64,000 nucleotides of DNA, taken from the NCBI GenBank assembly GCA_963840245.1, contig CAWIYI010000008.1:8944-72943 (forward strand). The letters are read 5' to 3'. Positions 17,473 through 26,906 of the stretch are shown one piece after another. How positions within the stretch are numbered: position 1 is the first letter of the stretch; every line of letters begins with the position of its first letter. Source of the stretch: Bog-473 sp963840245 (GTDB lineage: Bacteria > Actinomycetota > Acidimicrobiia > Acidimicrobiales > RAAP-2). A program made the position numbers and the translations under genes. The notes under the pieces are model-generated. The model searched no databases. It had not been told where the DNA came from and saw only the letters and a list, made by a program, of their open reading frames with translations.

Positions 17473-19504
17473 TCAGTGGGCCCGGCGGCGGCCCCGCCGG
17501 GAGCGCCGCCAGGTGCGCGCCCACCAGACCAGGAGCACGGCGCCGGCGAAGACGGTGAGGGCGACACCCACGAAGGAGATGGCGGTCGAGTGCACCGTCA
17601 GCACGGTGCGGGCGATGAGCACGTGGCCGTCCGGCGTGTGCAGTGTCACGTCGATGGGGAGGCGGTCGCCCGTGGTGCGGGCTTGCGCCGTGACCCGGAC
17701 GGACGTGGTCGGGCGGTCGAGGATCAACTGGCGCGTGTTGCCGTCGGGGAAGGTGAACTTGTCACTGGCGAGGGTGACGACGACCGTGACCGGGTAGGGG
17801 GCCGAGGAGAGGACCGTGACCGGGATGGCGGCCCGCTGCGCGGTGAAGGTCACGGTTTGCTCGGTGGCGAGGGTGATCTGTCCGGTCGCCCCCTCGAAGG
17901 ACTTGGCGTAGGCGCTCAGTGCGGCATTTCGTCCGGCGACGCTGAGCCCGCTGGCCTCGGTGGTGAGGAGGGTGTCGCCCAGCGAGGTCAGCGTGGTGGG
18001 GTGCCCGCCTACCGCCTGGCTGAACGACGCCAACTGTTGGCGATCGAGCGCGATGCGCTCAGCCGCGCCGCGCGTCATGCCGCGGCCGGCGGGTCCGGAC
18101 TGGAGCTGGCGCACCGCAGGCTCGTTGTTGCCGCCGGCGGGCACGTCGGCGACGAGTTGGGAGACGGTCTCGGGCTTCAGGGCCGGGTTGCCCGAGAGCC
18201 CGGCGAGCAGCGCGTCCATGAAGGCGGCCGAGGGCTGCCACCCCGGCGCCGGGTCGACCACGACCCCGCGCGGCGCGGCCTTGAACGCGTTCTCGTAGTG
18301 GACGAACGAGAGCCCGGCGAGAAGCTGCTCGGCCCCGAGGACGGGGTTGGAGCTTGTCCGCGGTGAAGCGCGTGCTCAAGGTGGAGTCGGACGCCACGGC
18401 CGGAATGGTGGAGCCGTGCCCGAGGTCCAGCGTGAAGGGCTGGGCGAAGGTGAGGTTGCTCACGCCGCCCGCGGCCAGGTCGTCGTCGCTGATCACGGCT
18501 TGGGAGGCGCCGGCGAGCTGCAGGCCCGAGGCGAGGTCGCCGGCGTCACCCTGCGTGAACGACGAGGCGGTGTCCACCCAGGGGCCGCCATCGAGCCGGA
18601 GGCCGGCGCTGCGCAGCACCTCGTCGCCCCGGAGCATCTGGGCGCCGATCTCCCCGGAGATCCCGGCCCCGGAGAGCGAGGCCAGATCGATGGGCACGTA
18701 GGGCTGGTCGATCATCTCGTCGCCGCTGAGCGCGGCCAACTGGGCCAGCGCGCGCTGGCCCTCGCGCGAGCGCGTCGTGGCGATCGCGCTCACCGCCAGC
18801 GGGCTCACGGCGAGCGTGGTCGGCACGTCATGGTGCTCCGTCAGCGCGTCCGCCACCGTGGTCACGCCGGCCGCCGTGACGGGGACCACGACGCCCACGC
18901 GCAAGGGACCCCCGGTCGCCGACACGGCGGTCGGCTCCTGGTAGGTGAGGAAGGTGGTGAAGCGGGCCAGCGGGGACGACGAGCCCTGGCGCACGAGCGC
19001 GACCGAGACGGGGTACACGTCGCCGCACTTGCCGGTCAGCGGCGTGCAGTCGAGGGTGAGGGTGTGGGAGCCGGCCGCGCAGACGCCGGGCCCGCTGGCG
19101 GGGACACTGGCACTCGAGTCGGGCACCACCGTCACGCAGGTGGAGGCGCTCAGCCCACCGGCAGAGGCGGCGACCGGGACCGAGGTCAGCCGGAGCAGCG
19201 GCGTGGCCGTGGGCGTGCCCGACGTCGCCTGTTGCAGCTGGGAGAGATCGTCGAGGCGCCCGTAGAAGGTCAGGTTGACGCTGAGGGCGCTGGCCGACCC
19301 CTCGGCGGGGGAGACGCCGAGCGCGAGGTTGAACCAGGGCTGGGCGGCGGTCACCCACGGGGTCTGGGACGTCAGCACCAGGGGTGGCCCAGCCGCGCGC
19401 GCCTGCTCCGATCCTCCCGCGGTGGTGGCGCCCAGCGTGCTGACCAGGGCTGCGACGGCCACCGCGAGCGTGCAGAGGGCGGTCCTCGCCCGGCGCGTCG
19501 ACAC
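17473..19504 (-). CDS. DUF6049 family secreted membrane-anchored protein (frameshifted)
   Basis: About 676 residues after correcting an extra base near 18350 (codons for FTADKL then NPVLGAEQLLAGLSFVHYEN). The N-terminus has a signal peptide (RTALCTLAVAVAALVSTLGA) and the bulk is extracytoplasmic. There is one C-terminal helix (AISFVGVALTVFAGAVLLVW) followed by an Arg-rich tail, giving a single-pass protein with its body outside. The family sits between murJ and pcnA across actinobacteria (Rv3909 in M. tuberculosis), suggesting a cell-envelope role linked to MurJ, but its function is unknown. It starts 34 bases from the divergent pcnA gene. Confidence 0.82.
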
Positions 19505-19538
19505 AGGGAGAGGCTAGAGGGCGCACTACCGTGGGCGG

Positions 19539-20933
19539 GTGCAGTCCACGTCGATGCCCGAGCGGTTCCGCCCGTATGTCGACGCCACCGAGGAGGTGGC
19601 CCGCCGCTTCGCCACGGCCGGGCACACGCTCTACTTGGTGGGGGGCTCCGTGCGGGATGCCCTGTTCCCGGGCCCCGCCGGGACCGCGGCCGGGCCCGAT
19701 CTCGACCTCACCACCGACGCCCTGCCGGCCGAGACCGAGCGGCTGGTGCGGGGTTGGGCCGACGACATCTGGACCCAGGGTGAGCGCTTCGGCACCATCG
19801 GCTGTCGCAAGGGCACCCACGTCTACGAGATCACGACGCACCGGGCGGAGGTCTACGCGCCCGAGTCGCGCAAGCCCGAGGTGACCTTCGGCGACGACCT
19901 GGAGGTGGACCTGTCGCGGCGGGACTTCACCATCAACGCCCTGGCGCTGCGCCTGCCCGACATGGAGCTGATCGACCCCTTCGACGGGCTGGGGGACCTG
20001 GCGGCCGGGCGGTTGCGGACGCCACTCGACCCCGAGATCTCCTTCGGCGACGACCCACTGCGCATGCTGCGGGCCGCCCGTTTCGCGGCCCGCTTCTCGC
20101 TCGAGCCCGACCCGGCGCTGACGGCCGCGGTGGAACGGATGCACGGCCGGCTCTCCATCGTGTCGGCCGAGCGCATCCGCGACGAGCTGGACAAGATCGT
20201 CGTGGTCGACGTGCCGTCGGTGGCCCTGTGGTTCGTGGTGCGCACCGGCCTCGCCGGTGAGTTCCTGCCGGAACTGCCGGGCCTCGCACTCGAGCAGGAT
20301 CCGATCCACCGGCACAAGGACGTGCTGGCCCACACGCTCGCCGTGGTGGACAAGACGTCGCCGAACCGGCTGCTGCGGTTGGCCGCGCTGTTCCACGACG
20401 TCGGCAAGCCGCGCACGCGCGCCATCACCGACGGCGGCGTGAGCTTCCACCACCACGAGGTCGTGGGTGCCCGCATGACGCGGACGCGCATGGAGGCGTT
20501 GCGTTACTCGAGCGCCGACATCGACACCGTGGTGCGGCTGGTCGAGCTGCACCTGCGCTTCCACACCTACCGGTTGGGCTGGACCGACAAGGCGGTGCGC
20601 CGCTACGTGCGCGACGCCGGTCCGCACCTCGAAATGCTGAACGAGCTGACCCGCTGCGACTGCACGACGCGGAACGCGGCCAAGGCCAAGGCGCTGGCCC
20701 GGCGCATGGACGAGCTCGAGGCCCGGATCACCGAGCTGGGCGAGCAGGAGGAGCTCAGGGCCCTGCGTCCCGACCTCGACGGCAATCAGGTCATGGCGCT
20801 GCTGGGCATCGGGCCGGGCCGAGCCGTCGGCCAGGCCCTGGACTTCTTGATGGAGCTCCGCCTCGACGAGGGACCGTTGGGCGAGGAGGAGGCGACGGCC
20901 CGGCTGCGGGCCTGGTGGGCCGAGCGACAGTAG
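19539..20933 (+). CDS. pcnA: CCA-adding / poly(A)-type tRNA nucleotidyltransferase with HD domain
   Basis: Class II nucleotidyltransferase that adds or repairs tRNA 3'-CCA. It has 464 residues from GTG 19539. The head domain shows YLVGGSVRDALF, the catalytic DLDLTTDA, RRDFTINALAL, and the RNA-binding FGDDPLRMLRAARFAARF. An HD-type domain follows with LFHDVGKPRT and HHHEVVGARM. The C-terminal helices run to WWAERQ. It is divergent from the DUF6049 gene with only 34 bases between. The symbol follows the mycobacterial pcnA convention; cca would be equally apt. The gene is intact. Confidence 0.93.
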   Translation: MQSTSMPERFRPYVDATEEVARRFATAGHTLYLVGGSVRDALFPGPAGTAAGPDLDLTTDALPAETERLVRGWADDIWTQGERFGTIGCRKGTHVYEITTHRAEVYAPESRKPEVTFGDDLEVDLSRRDFTINALALRLPDMELIDPFDGLGDLAAGRLRTPLDPEISFGDDPLRMLRAARFAARFSLEPDPALTAAVERMHGRLSIVSAERIRDELDKIVVVDVPSVALWFVVRTGLAGEFLPELPGLALEQDPIHRHKDVLAHTLAVVDKTSPNRLLRLAALFHDVGKPRTRAITDGGVSFHHHEVVGARMTRTRMEALRYSSADIDTVVRLVELHLRFHTYRLGWTDKAVRRYVRDAGPHLEMLNELTRCDCTTRNAAKAKALARRMDELEARITELGEQEELRALRPDLDGNQVMALLGIGPGRAVGQALDFLMELRLDEGPLGEEEATARLRAWWAERQ

Positions 20934-20970
20934 GCGGCCGGCGGTAACGGAAGCGGTAGCGTCGCGGGGC

Positions 20971-21456
20971 ATGACGAGGATCGCGGCACCGGAGAGCGGC
21001 ATGGGCGAGCACATCGACTGGGCGTTGCTGCGCCCGGACATGGCGGCGGGCATGGGCAAGCTGTCGGCGGCGGTCTACGGCAACTCCCAGCTGTCGGTGC
21101 GCGAGCGCGAGGCGGCCCGCTGGACCATTGCGCTGATCAACGACTGCGCCGTGTGCCGCGACACCCGGGCCCGTGACGGGGAGTCGGCCGGCGCCGGCGA
21201 GCCGTTCTACGTCGAGGTGACCGATTGGCGCGCCGCCACCGGGCTGAGTGTGCGGGAACGGCTGGCGGCAGAGTTCGCCGAGCGCTTCGCCCTCGACCAC
21301 CTGGCCATGGACGACGAGCTGTGGGGCCGCCTGCACGACGCCTTCGACGAGGCCGAGCTGGCGGACCTCACCATCTGCTGCGGCTGCTTCCTCGGCATGG
21401 GACGGACCCTGGCCGTGGTCGGGGTGCGGGCCCCCGACGAGCGCATCCTCGTCTGA
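20971..21456 (+). CDS. Carboxymuconolactone decarboxylase / AhpD-like protein
   Basis: A 161-residue alpha-helical CMD-family protein. The redox-type motif CAVC occurs in ALINDCAVCRDTRARDGES at about residues 54-57, as in AhpD-like members that use a CxxC pair, followed by FAERFALDHLAMDDELWGRL. A second cysteine cluster, ICCGCFLGMGRTLA, lies near the C-terminus. AhpD members support alkylhydroperoxidase; other members act on protocatechuate derivatives. The specific substrate cannot be told. It lies 37 bases after pcnA and could be cotranscribed. The 117 bases that follow it (to 21573) hold nothing I can identify. Confidence 0.8.
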   Translation: MTRIAAPESGMGEHIDWALLRPDMAAGMGKLSAAVYGNSQLSVREREAARWTIALINDCAVCRDTRARDGESAGAGEPFYVEVTDWRAATGLSVRERLAAEFAERFALDHLAMDDELWGRLHDAFDEAELADLTICCGCFLGMGRTLAVVGVRAPDERILV

Positions 21457-21573
21457 GCATTCCGAGCCGATCGCTCATTGCCGCTCATTGCGGAGGCGGG
21501 TGCGGGCGGAGCCGCCGAGAAGGTCCTGGCGGGAACCGGGCGGTCGGCTGCCCCGAGGGGTGTTCTTTGGAGG

Positions 21574-22674
<1,101 letters not shown>

Positions 22675-22707
22675 GGACATGTCTCCTTCGGGGTCGGTGA
22701 CGGGGTT

Positions 22708-22761
22708 GGTGTCGAGGTCGTGGTCGGTATCGAGGCCGTGGTCGGGGTCGAGGTGGTGTCG
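22708..22761. repeat. Three degenerate 18-base tandem units upstream of ino1
   Basis: Three consecutive 18-base units (22708-22725, 22726-22743, 22744-22761) share the form GGTnTCGAGGnCGTGGTC. The third is the most diverged. They fill most of the 97-base padR-ino1 gap, ahead of the ino1 ribosome-binding site. Role unknown. Confidence 0.55.
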
Positions 22762-22771
22762 GGCGGTTTCG

Positions 22772-23398
22772 TCACGTCGCCGACTCCGTCCCGGCGGTGG
22801 CGAGAGCGCTGCGTTCGGACGCGATGAGGGTGTCGAGCCAGCTGATGTCGCGGGCCACACCGTCGGCCGTGTGCTGCACGACGGAGCGGGCGTAGACGTC
22901 GAGGTCGGCGCGGGCCGCCTCGGCCTCGCCGAGGCGCTGGACCAGTTGGGCACGCCGGCGCTCCAGCAGGGTGAGGCGGGCCTGGGGCGCGAGATGCCGG
23001 GCGAAGGCCAGGCGGAGCCCGAAGCTGCGGGCGTCGTCGGTGGCCCCGCTGCCGGCCAGGAGCTCGACGAAGAGCGCGCGGCCGGCGTCGGTGATCCGGT
23101 AGACCTTGCGGCCCCGCCGGGCCCGGGTGGGCGTGCGCCGGCGGGCGCGCAGCACGGCCAGCTCGCCGCTCAGTGAGCCGGTGGGCGGCGCCGGCGCCGC
23201 CGTGTCCCCCGTGCTCTCGGCCCCTCCGCCCTCGGTCGCCACCACGGCGCCCGACTTCTCGAGCCGGGTCAGGGCGGGGTAGATGGAGCCGAAGGAGACG
23301 TTGGCGAGAAGGCCCAGGTGCTCCCGCAATTGGCGGCGTATCTCGTAGCCGTGCAGGTCGTGTTCTTCGAGGAGGCCGAGGATGGCCATGTCCAGCAT
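22772..23398 (-). CDS. PadR family transcriptional regulator
   Basis: A 208-residue winged-helix repressor of the PadR/AphA type. The N-terminal DNA-binding domain reads AILGLLEEHDLHGYEIRRQL and FGSIYPALTRLEKSGAV, followed by KVYRITDAGRALFVELL. An insert of about 40 Ala/Thr/Arg-rich residues splits the wing. The C-terminal helices (LTLLERRRAQLVQRLGEAEA) would mediate dimerisation. It precedes ino1 on the same strand, the same pairing as Rv0047c-ino1 in mycobacteria, so control of inositol synthesis is plausible but unproven. ATG 23398 has no ribosome-binding site; see the promoter entry. Confidence 0.9.
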   Translation of the reverse strand: MLDMAILGLLEEHDLHGYEIRRQLREHLGLLANVSFGSIYPALTRLEKSGAVVATEGGGAESTGDTAAPAPPTGSLSGELAVLRARRRTPTRARRGRKVYRITDAGRALFVELLAGSGATDDARSFGLRLAFARHLAPQARLTLLERRRAQLVQRLGEAEAARADLDVYARSVVQHTADGVARDISWLDTLIASERSALATAGTESAT

Positions 23399-23406
23399 GA
23401 CGGATG

Positions 23407-23425
23407 AGTATATCGGTTCGATATA
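23407..23425 (-). promoter_or_regulatory. padR promoter -10 with overlapping palindromic operator, likely leaderless
   Basis: A perfect inverted repeat TATATCG-GTT-CGATATA occupies 23409-23425. On the minus strand a -10-like TATACT covers 23412-23407, only 8 bases before the padR ATG, so transcription would begin at or next to the start codon. The palindrome overlaps this -10, which fits autorepression by PadR. No clear -35 box. Confidence 0.6.
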
Positions 23426-23522
23426 GCGATGCGAGCATTTCTGTCACGCAAGCGTCGCGGGCGTGCCTGATTTGCCCCCAATTCGGTCCCGGAATCCGGG
23501 TGTGGGGGGTAGCCTGGCCGCC

Positions 23523-23971
23523 GTGCCCGTCACCTCGGAGCCGAGGTCGAAATCCCGTGCGGTGAGCCCCGACCTCACGGCCCAGGTGGAGTACCGGATC
23601 GTCCGCAACGCCGTGGTCCGGGAGGTCGAGCGGGGCAAGGTCCTGCGGACCGACGTGTGCGACGCCCACCCCGAACTGCTGCGGGCGGCCCGCAACGTGG
23701 GCCGGCCCACCAAGGAGGTCTGCCCCATCTGTGACGAGGGGCGGCTCGTCACGGTCACCTTCGTCTTCGGGGCCAAGCTCCCTCCGGGCGGGCGCTGCCC
23801 GGGCAGCGCGGCCGAGCTCAAGGCGCTCTGCCGCCGGCCCGAGCCGGTGCTCTGCTACGAGGTCGAGGTGTGCCCGTCGTGCGCCTGGCACCACCTGATG
23901 CGCAAGTACCCCGCCGGCGGGGCACGGCCAAGAAGGCGGCCAAGAAGGCGAAGGCGGAGCCGGGTCGATGA
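23523..23971 (+). CDS. DUF5318 zinc-ribbon-like protein (frameshifted at C-terminus)
   Basis: About 149 residues. The conserved DUF5318 core is visible: VEYRIVRNAVVREVERGKVL, TDVCDAHPELLRAARNVGRP, then two cysteine pairs, EVCPICDEG and YEVEVCPSCAWHHLM, that look like metal ligands. A missing base near 23925 puts the tail out of frame; in the alternative frame it ends in a Lys/Ala-rich stretch (TAKKAAKKAKAEPGR) with stop at 23969-23971, overlapping the panB start. The family is actinobacterial (Rv0049 in M. tuberculosis) and lies near ino1-padR and rpsF there as well. Function is unknown. Confidence 0.82.
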
Positions 23972-24808
23972 GCGACGGGCCCGTCACCGTCCCCTCCCTG
24001 CGGGCCCGCAAGCGCCGCGCACGGCGCCACGCCCATCGTCATGGTGACGGCCTACGACGAGCCGGGCGCCCGCATCGTGTCGGACGCCGGCGCCGACATC
24101 ATCCTCGTCGGGGACTCGGTGGCCAACACGGTCCTCGGGTACCCCGACACGCTCCACGTCGACATCGACGTCATGGCGCACCACACCGCGGCCGTGGCGC
24201 GCGCCGCGCCGCACTGCCTGATCCTCGGCGACATGCCCTGGATGAGCTACCACCTCTCGGCGGACGAGGCGGTGCGCAACGCCGCCACCCTGATCCGCGC
24301 CGGGGCCCAGGCCGTCAAGCTCGAGGGCGGCCGGGCCCGCCTGCCCGTGGTGGAGGCGATCATCCGGGCCGAGATCCCGGTCATGGGGCATCTCGGTCTG
24401 ACGCCGCAGTCGGTCCTCGCCATGGGCGGCTTCCGGGTGCAGGGCAAGAGCGTCGACGCCGCCAGCGCCCTGCTCGACGCGGCCAAGGCCCTCGCCGCGG
24501 CCGGCTGCTTCGCCTTCGTGATCGAGGGGGTGCCCGACGTCGTCGGCGCCGCCGTCACCGAGCAGCTCGACGTGCCGACCATCGGCATCGGGGCCGGGCC
24601 CGCCTGCGACGGCCAGGTCCTGGTCTTCCACGACCTGCTGGGGCTGGGCAAGGGGACCCCGCCCAAGTTCGTGCGGCGCTACGCCGACCTCGGCCGCATC
24701 GCCACCGAGGCCGTCGCCGCCTTCGCCGAGGACGTGCGCAGCGGCAGCTTCCCGAGCGACGCCGAGACCTACCACGCCCCGGCGGCCCTGGGCGACGCCC
24801 TGAGCTGA
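23968..24808 (+). CDS. panB: 3-methyl-2-oxobutanoate hydroxymethyltransferase (frameshifted)
   Basis: Transfers a hydroxymethyl group from methylene-tetrahydrofolate to alpha-ketoisovalerate in pantothenate/CoA synthesis. After the first 15 codons (MSDGPVTVPSLRARK) an extra base near 24012 shifts the frame; the protein then continues HGATPIVMVTAYDEPGARIV, VGDSVANTVLGYPDTLHVDI, AVKLEGGR, VMGHLGLTPQSV, and IGIGAGPACDGQVLVFHDLL, all diagnostic. The Mg-binding Asp residues and the catalytic Glu (VIEGVP) are present. The start overlaps the DUF5318 stop. Corrected length is about 280 codons, normal. Confidence 0.93.
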
Positions 24809-24854
24809 CGCCTTTCGCCGAGGGCGGCTAGCATGGCACCCCGCAACAGACCCT

Positions 24855-24887
24855 GCTCCTGACCGTCAGGAGCCCGGGCACGCCCGG
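24855..24887 (+). promoter_or_regulatory. Paired hairpins in the rpsF leader
   Basis: Two abutting inverted repeats lie 23-55 bases before the rpsF start: GCTCCTGAC/GTCAGGAGC (24855-24863 and 24865-24873, one-base centre) and CCGGGC/GCCCGG (24874-24879 and 24882-24887). In several bacteria an S6:S18 leader RNA controls this operon. These hairpins are candidates for that or for another cis element; the match to the known S6:S18 motif was not tested. Confidence 0.5.
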
Positions 24888-24909
24888 TCCAGAGGGAGGT
24901 ACGCCGCAC

Positions 24910-25230
24910 ATGCGGCCCTACGAAGTCATGGCCATCTTCGAGGCCAGCACCGAGCCCACGGTGATCCAGGGCGTGCTCGACCAGGCGCTCGACGTCATCC
25001 GCACGACGGGTGGCACCCCGGGCGCCATCGACCGCTGGGGGAAGCGCACCTTCGCCTACGAGGTGAACCACAAGCGCGAGGGGTACTACGTCGTGGTGGA
25101 ATTCACCGCCGAACCCGAGACCGTGGCCGCCCTGGACCGCATGCTCGGCCTGGCCGACGAGGTCGTCCGCCACAAGGTCGTGCGGCTGCCGGAGCAGGCG
25201 GCCACCGCACCGACGGCCGCGGCCGGCTGA
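24910..25230 (+). CDS. rpsF: 30S ribosomal protein bS6
   Basis: 106 residues starting MRPYEVMAIFEASTEPTVIQ and containing RWGKRTFAYEVNHKREGYYV, the S6 core that contacts S18. The C-terminus is a short Ala/Thr tail. GGGAGGT sits 9-10 bases upstream of the ATG at 24910. It is first gene of rpsF-ssb-rpsR-rplI. Confidence 0.97.
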   Translation: MRPYEVMAIFEASTEPTVIQGVLDQALDVIRTTGGTPGAIDRWGKRTFAYEVNHKREGYYVVVEFTAEPETVAALDRMLGLADEVVRHKVVRLPEQAATAPTAAAG

Positions 25231-25263
25231 CCGGCCGGCCCGCGAGAGGAGCTGAGAGCTGAG

Positions 25264-25758
25264 ATGGCGACAGACAACAGCGTGACGCTGGTGGGGAACG
25301 TGACCCGCGACCCCGAACTGCGCTTCACCAACACCGGACAGGCCAACGTGACGTTCGGGCTGGCGGTCAACCGCCGCTGGCAGAACCGCCAGACCCAGGA
25401 GTGGGAGGAGGCCACCTCGTTCTTCGACGTGGTCTGTTGGCGCGAGATGGCCGAGAACGTGAGCGAGACCATCACCCGGGGCGCCCGGGTCATGGTGGCC
25501 GGCCGGCTCGAGCAGCGCAGCTGGGAGACCCAGGAGGGCGATCGCCGCTCCAAGGTCGAGGTGGTGGCGGACGAGATCGGCCCGTCGCTGCGCTGGGCCA
25601 CCGCGCAGATCACCAAGAACGAGCGCCGCGGTCCCGGTGGGGGCGGGGGCGGCGGCGGTGGCGGAGGTGGCGGGTCGCGGCCAGCCGCTCGGCCGGCACA
25701 ACCACAGCCCGCGGCGGATGCCGGACCGGGCTACGGATTCGACGAGGAGCCTTTCTGA
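25264..25758 (+). CDS. ssb: Single-stranded DNA-binding protein
   Basis: A 164-residue tetrameric OB-fold protein. OB-fold markers: NSVTLVGNVTRDPELRF, FGLAVNRRWQNRQTQEW, FFDVVCWREMAENVSETI and VMVAGRLEQRSWETQEGDRR. A run of 13 glycines and a Pro/Ala linker lead to the conserved acidic tip DEEPF that recruits partner proteins. The stop overlaps the rpsR start (TGATG). The gene is intact. Confidence 0.97.
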   Translation: MATDNSVTLVGNVTRDPELRFTNTGQANVTFGLAVNRRWQNRQTQEWEEATSFFDVVCWREMAENVSETITRGARVMVAGRLEQRSWETQEGDRRSKVEVVADEIGPSLRWATAQITKNERRGPGGGGGGGGGGGGGSRPAARPAQPQPAADAGPGYGFDEEPF

Positions 25759-26277
25759 TGGCACGCAACAACCAGCGCGGCGGGACGACGTCACGTCGCG
25801 CCCCCAAGGATCTCGGCCGCCGGGTCAAGAAGAAGCCCTGCGCGCTCTGCCGCGACAAGGTCGAGTGGGTGGACTACAAGGACGTCCCGATGCTGCGCAA
25901 GTACATGAGCGACCGCGGCAAGATCCGGTCGCGCCGGGTGACGGGCAACTGCGCCCAGCACCAGCGGGCGTTGGCCATGGCGATCAAGACGGCGCGTGAG
26001 CTCGTCCTGCTGCCCTACACCCAGCGCACCGTGACGGAGCGCCCGGGCGGGCGCGGCGGGCGCGACCGTGGCGAGCGCACGCTCGATTCGGTCCCGACCG
26101 AGGCACCGCGGCGCCGTCCCTCCGCCGATGCGGCGGCCGAGGCCGCGCCGGCCGGGTCCGAGGGCGAATCCGAGGCCGAGGCCGAGGCCGATCGTCGAAC
26201 AGGCCGTGGCGGACGCCGAAGCAGGCGCCGTGGTCGAGGTCGTCGTCGAGCCCGCCGAGACGGGGGCGGACGCATGA
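25758..26277 (+). CDS. rpsR: 30S ribosomal protein bS18 with long acidic C-terminal extension (frameshifted)
   Basis: The S18 core is clear: KKPCALCRDKVEWVDYKDVP, MLRKYMSDRGKIRSRRVTGN and CAQHQRALAMAIKTARELVL ending at PYTQRTV, about residue 93. The frame then continues for about 80 residues rich in Glu, Ala and Arg. Near 26190 an extra base shifts the frame; in the corrected frame the tail reads VEQAVADAEAGAVVEVVVEP and stops at 26275-26277, overlapping the rplI ATG. Without correction the gene appears fused to rplI. bS18 is normally 75-90 residues, so the acidic tail is unusual. Confidence 0.9.
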
Positions 26278-26723
26278 AGGTCCTGCTGCGCGACGACGTC
26301 GCCGGCGTCGGGCGCCGGGGGGACATCGTCAAGGTGGCGGGCGGCTTCGCCCGCAATTTCCTCCTGCCCGAGGGCCGGGCCATCGTGGCCACCGACGGTG
26401 TCGAGGGCCAGGCCCAGCAGATGCGGCGCGGGCGGGACCTGCGGGAGGCCCAGGACCGGGGTGCGGCGGAAGCCCAGGCCACGGTGCTGGCCGGCGCCGT
26501 GATCCCGATCGCCGCCCGGGCCTCCGGGGGTGGACGGCTGTTCGGCTCCATCGGGCCGGCCGACGTGGTGGAGGCCATCAAGGCCGCCAAGGGGATCGAG
26601 GTGGACCGCAGGCACATCCTGCTGCCCGAGCACATCAAGGAGACGGGGTCCTTCGAGGTCACGGTCGAGCTGTTCCGCGACGTCGCCACCATCGTGACGG
26701 TGGAGGTCTCGGCGACCTCCTGA
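26274..26723 (+). CDS. rplI: 50S ribosomal protein bL9
   Basis: 149 residues starting MKVLLRDDVAGVGRRGDIVK, with VAGGFARNFLLPEGRAI (the N-terminal rRNA-binding domain), a connecting helix, and a C-terminal domain containing GRLFGSIGPADVVEAIKAAK and RRHILLPEHIKETGSFEVTV. It begins inside the rpsR stop (ATGA). It is the last gene of the S6 operon. The gene is intact. Confidence 0.96.
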   Translation: MKVLLRDDVAGVGRRGDIVKVAGGFARNFLLPEGRAIVATDGVEGQAQQMRRGRDLREAQDRGAAEAQATVLAGAVIPIAARASGGGRLFGSIGPADVVEAIKAAKGIEVDRRHILLPEHIKETGSFEVTVELFRDVATIVTVEVSATS

Positions 26724-26793
26724 TCGGGGGCGCCATCCGCGCGCTGTCACACCCCGCTGCCCATCATGTGGGCGTGCCAATTTGCGTTCAGCG

Positions 26794-26855
26794 TGGTCCA
26801 CAGTCAGTGACCGCTCGTGCACGGCTTATCCACACGACTCCGTCCCTTACCCACA
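26794..26855 (+). promoter_or_regulatory. Cluster of three DnaA boxes upstream of dnaB
   Basis: In the 183-base rplI-dnaB gap: TGGTCCACA at 26794-26802 (one mismatch to TTGTCCACA), TTATCCACA at 26826-26834 (exact consensus) and TTACCCACA at 26847-26855 (one mismatch). All are on the same strand and 50-115 bases before the dnaB start. They suggest DnaA binding at the helicase gene's promoter. Confidence 0.75.
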
Positions 26856-26906
26856 CCTATTGGGGCCTTACGGTCCCCAGCACGCGACCGGCAGAGTGGG
26901 GGAGCC

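Noticed and set aside
22675..22953. N-terminal extension of inositol-phosphate synthase
   Set aside because: It crosses the padR coding end and 18-base tandem repeats, and a good ribosome-binding site precedes ATG 22674.
25758..26723. Apparent rpsR-rplI (S18-L9) fusion in one open frame
   Set aside because: A shift near 26190 puts the tail into a frame that stops at 26275-26277, overlapping a perfect rplI ATG; the fused reading also turns the acidic tail into an Arg-rich stretch. The fusion is an artefact.
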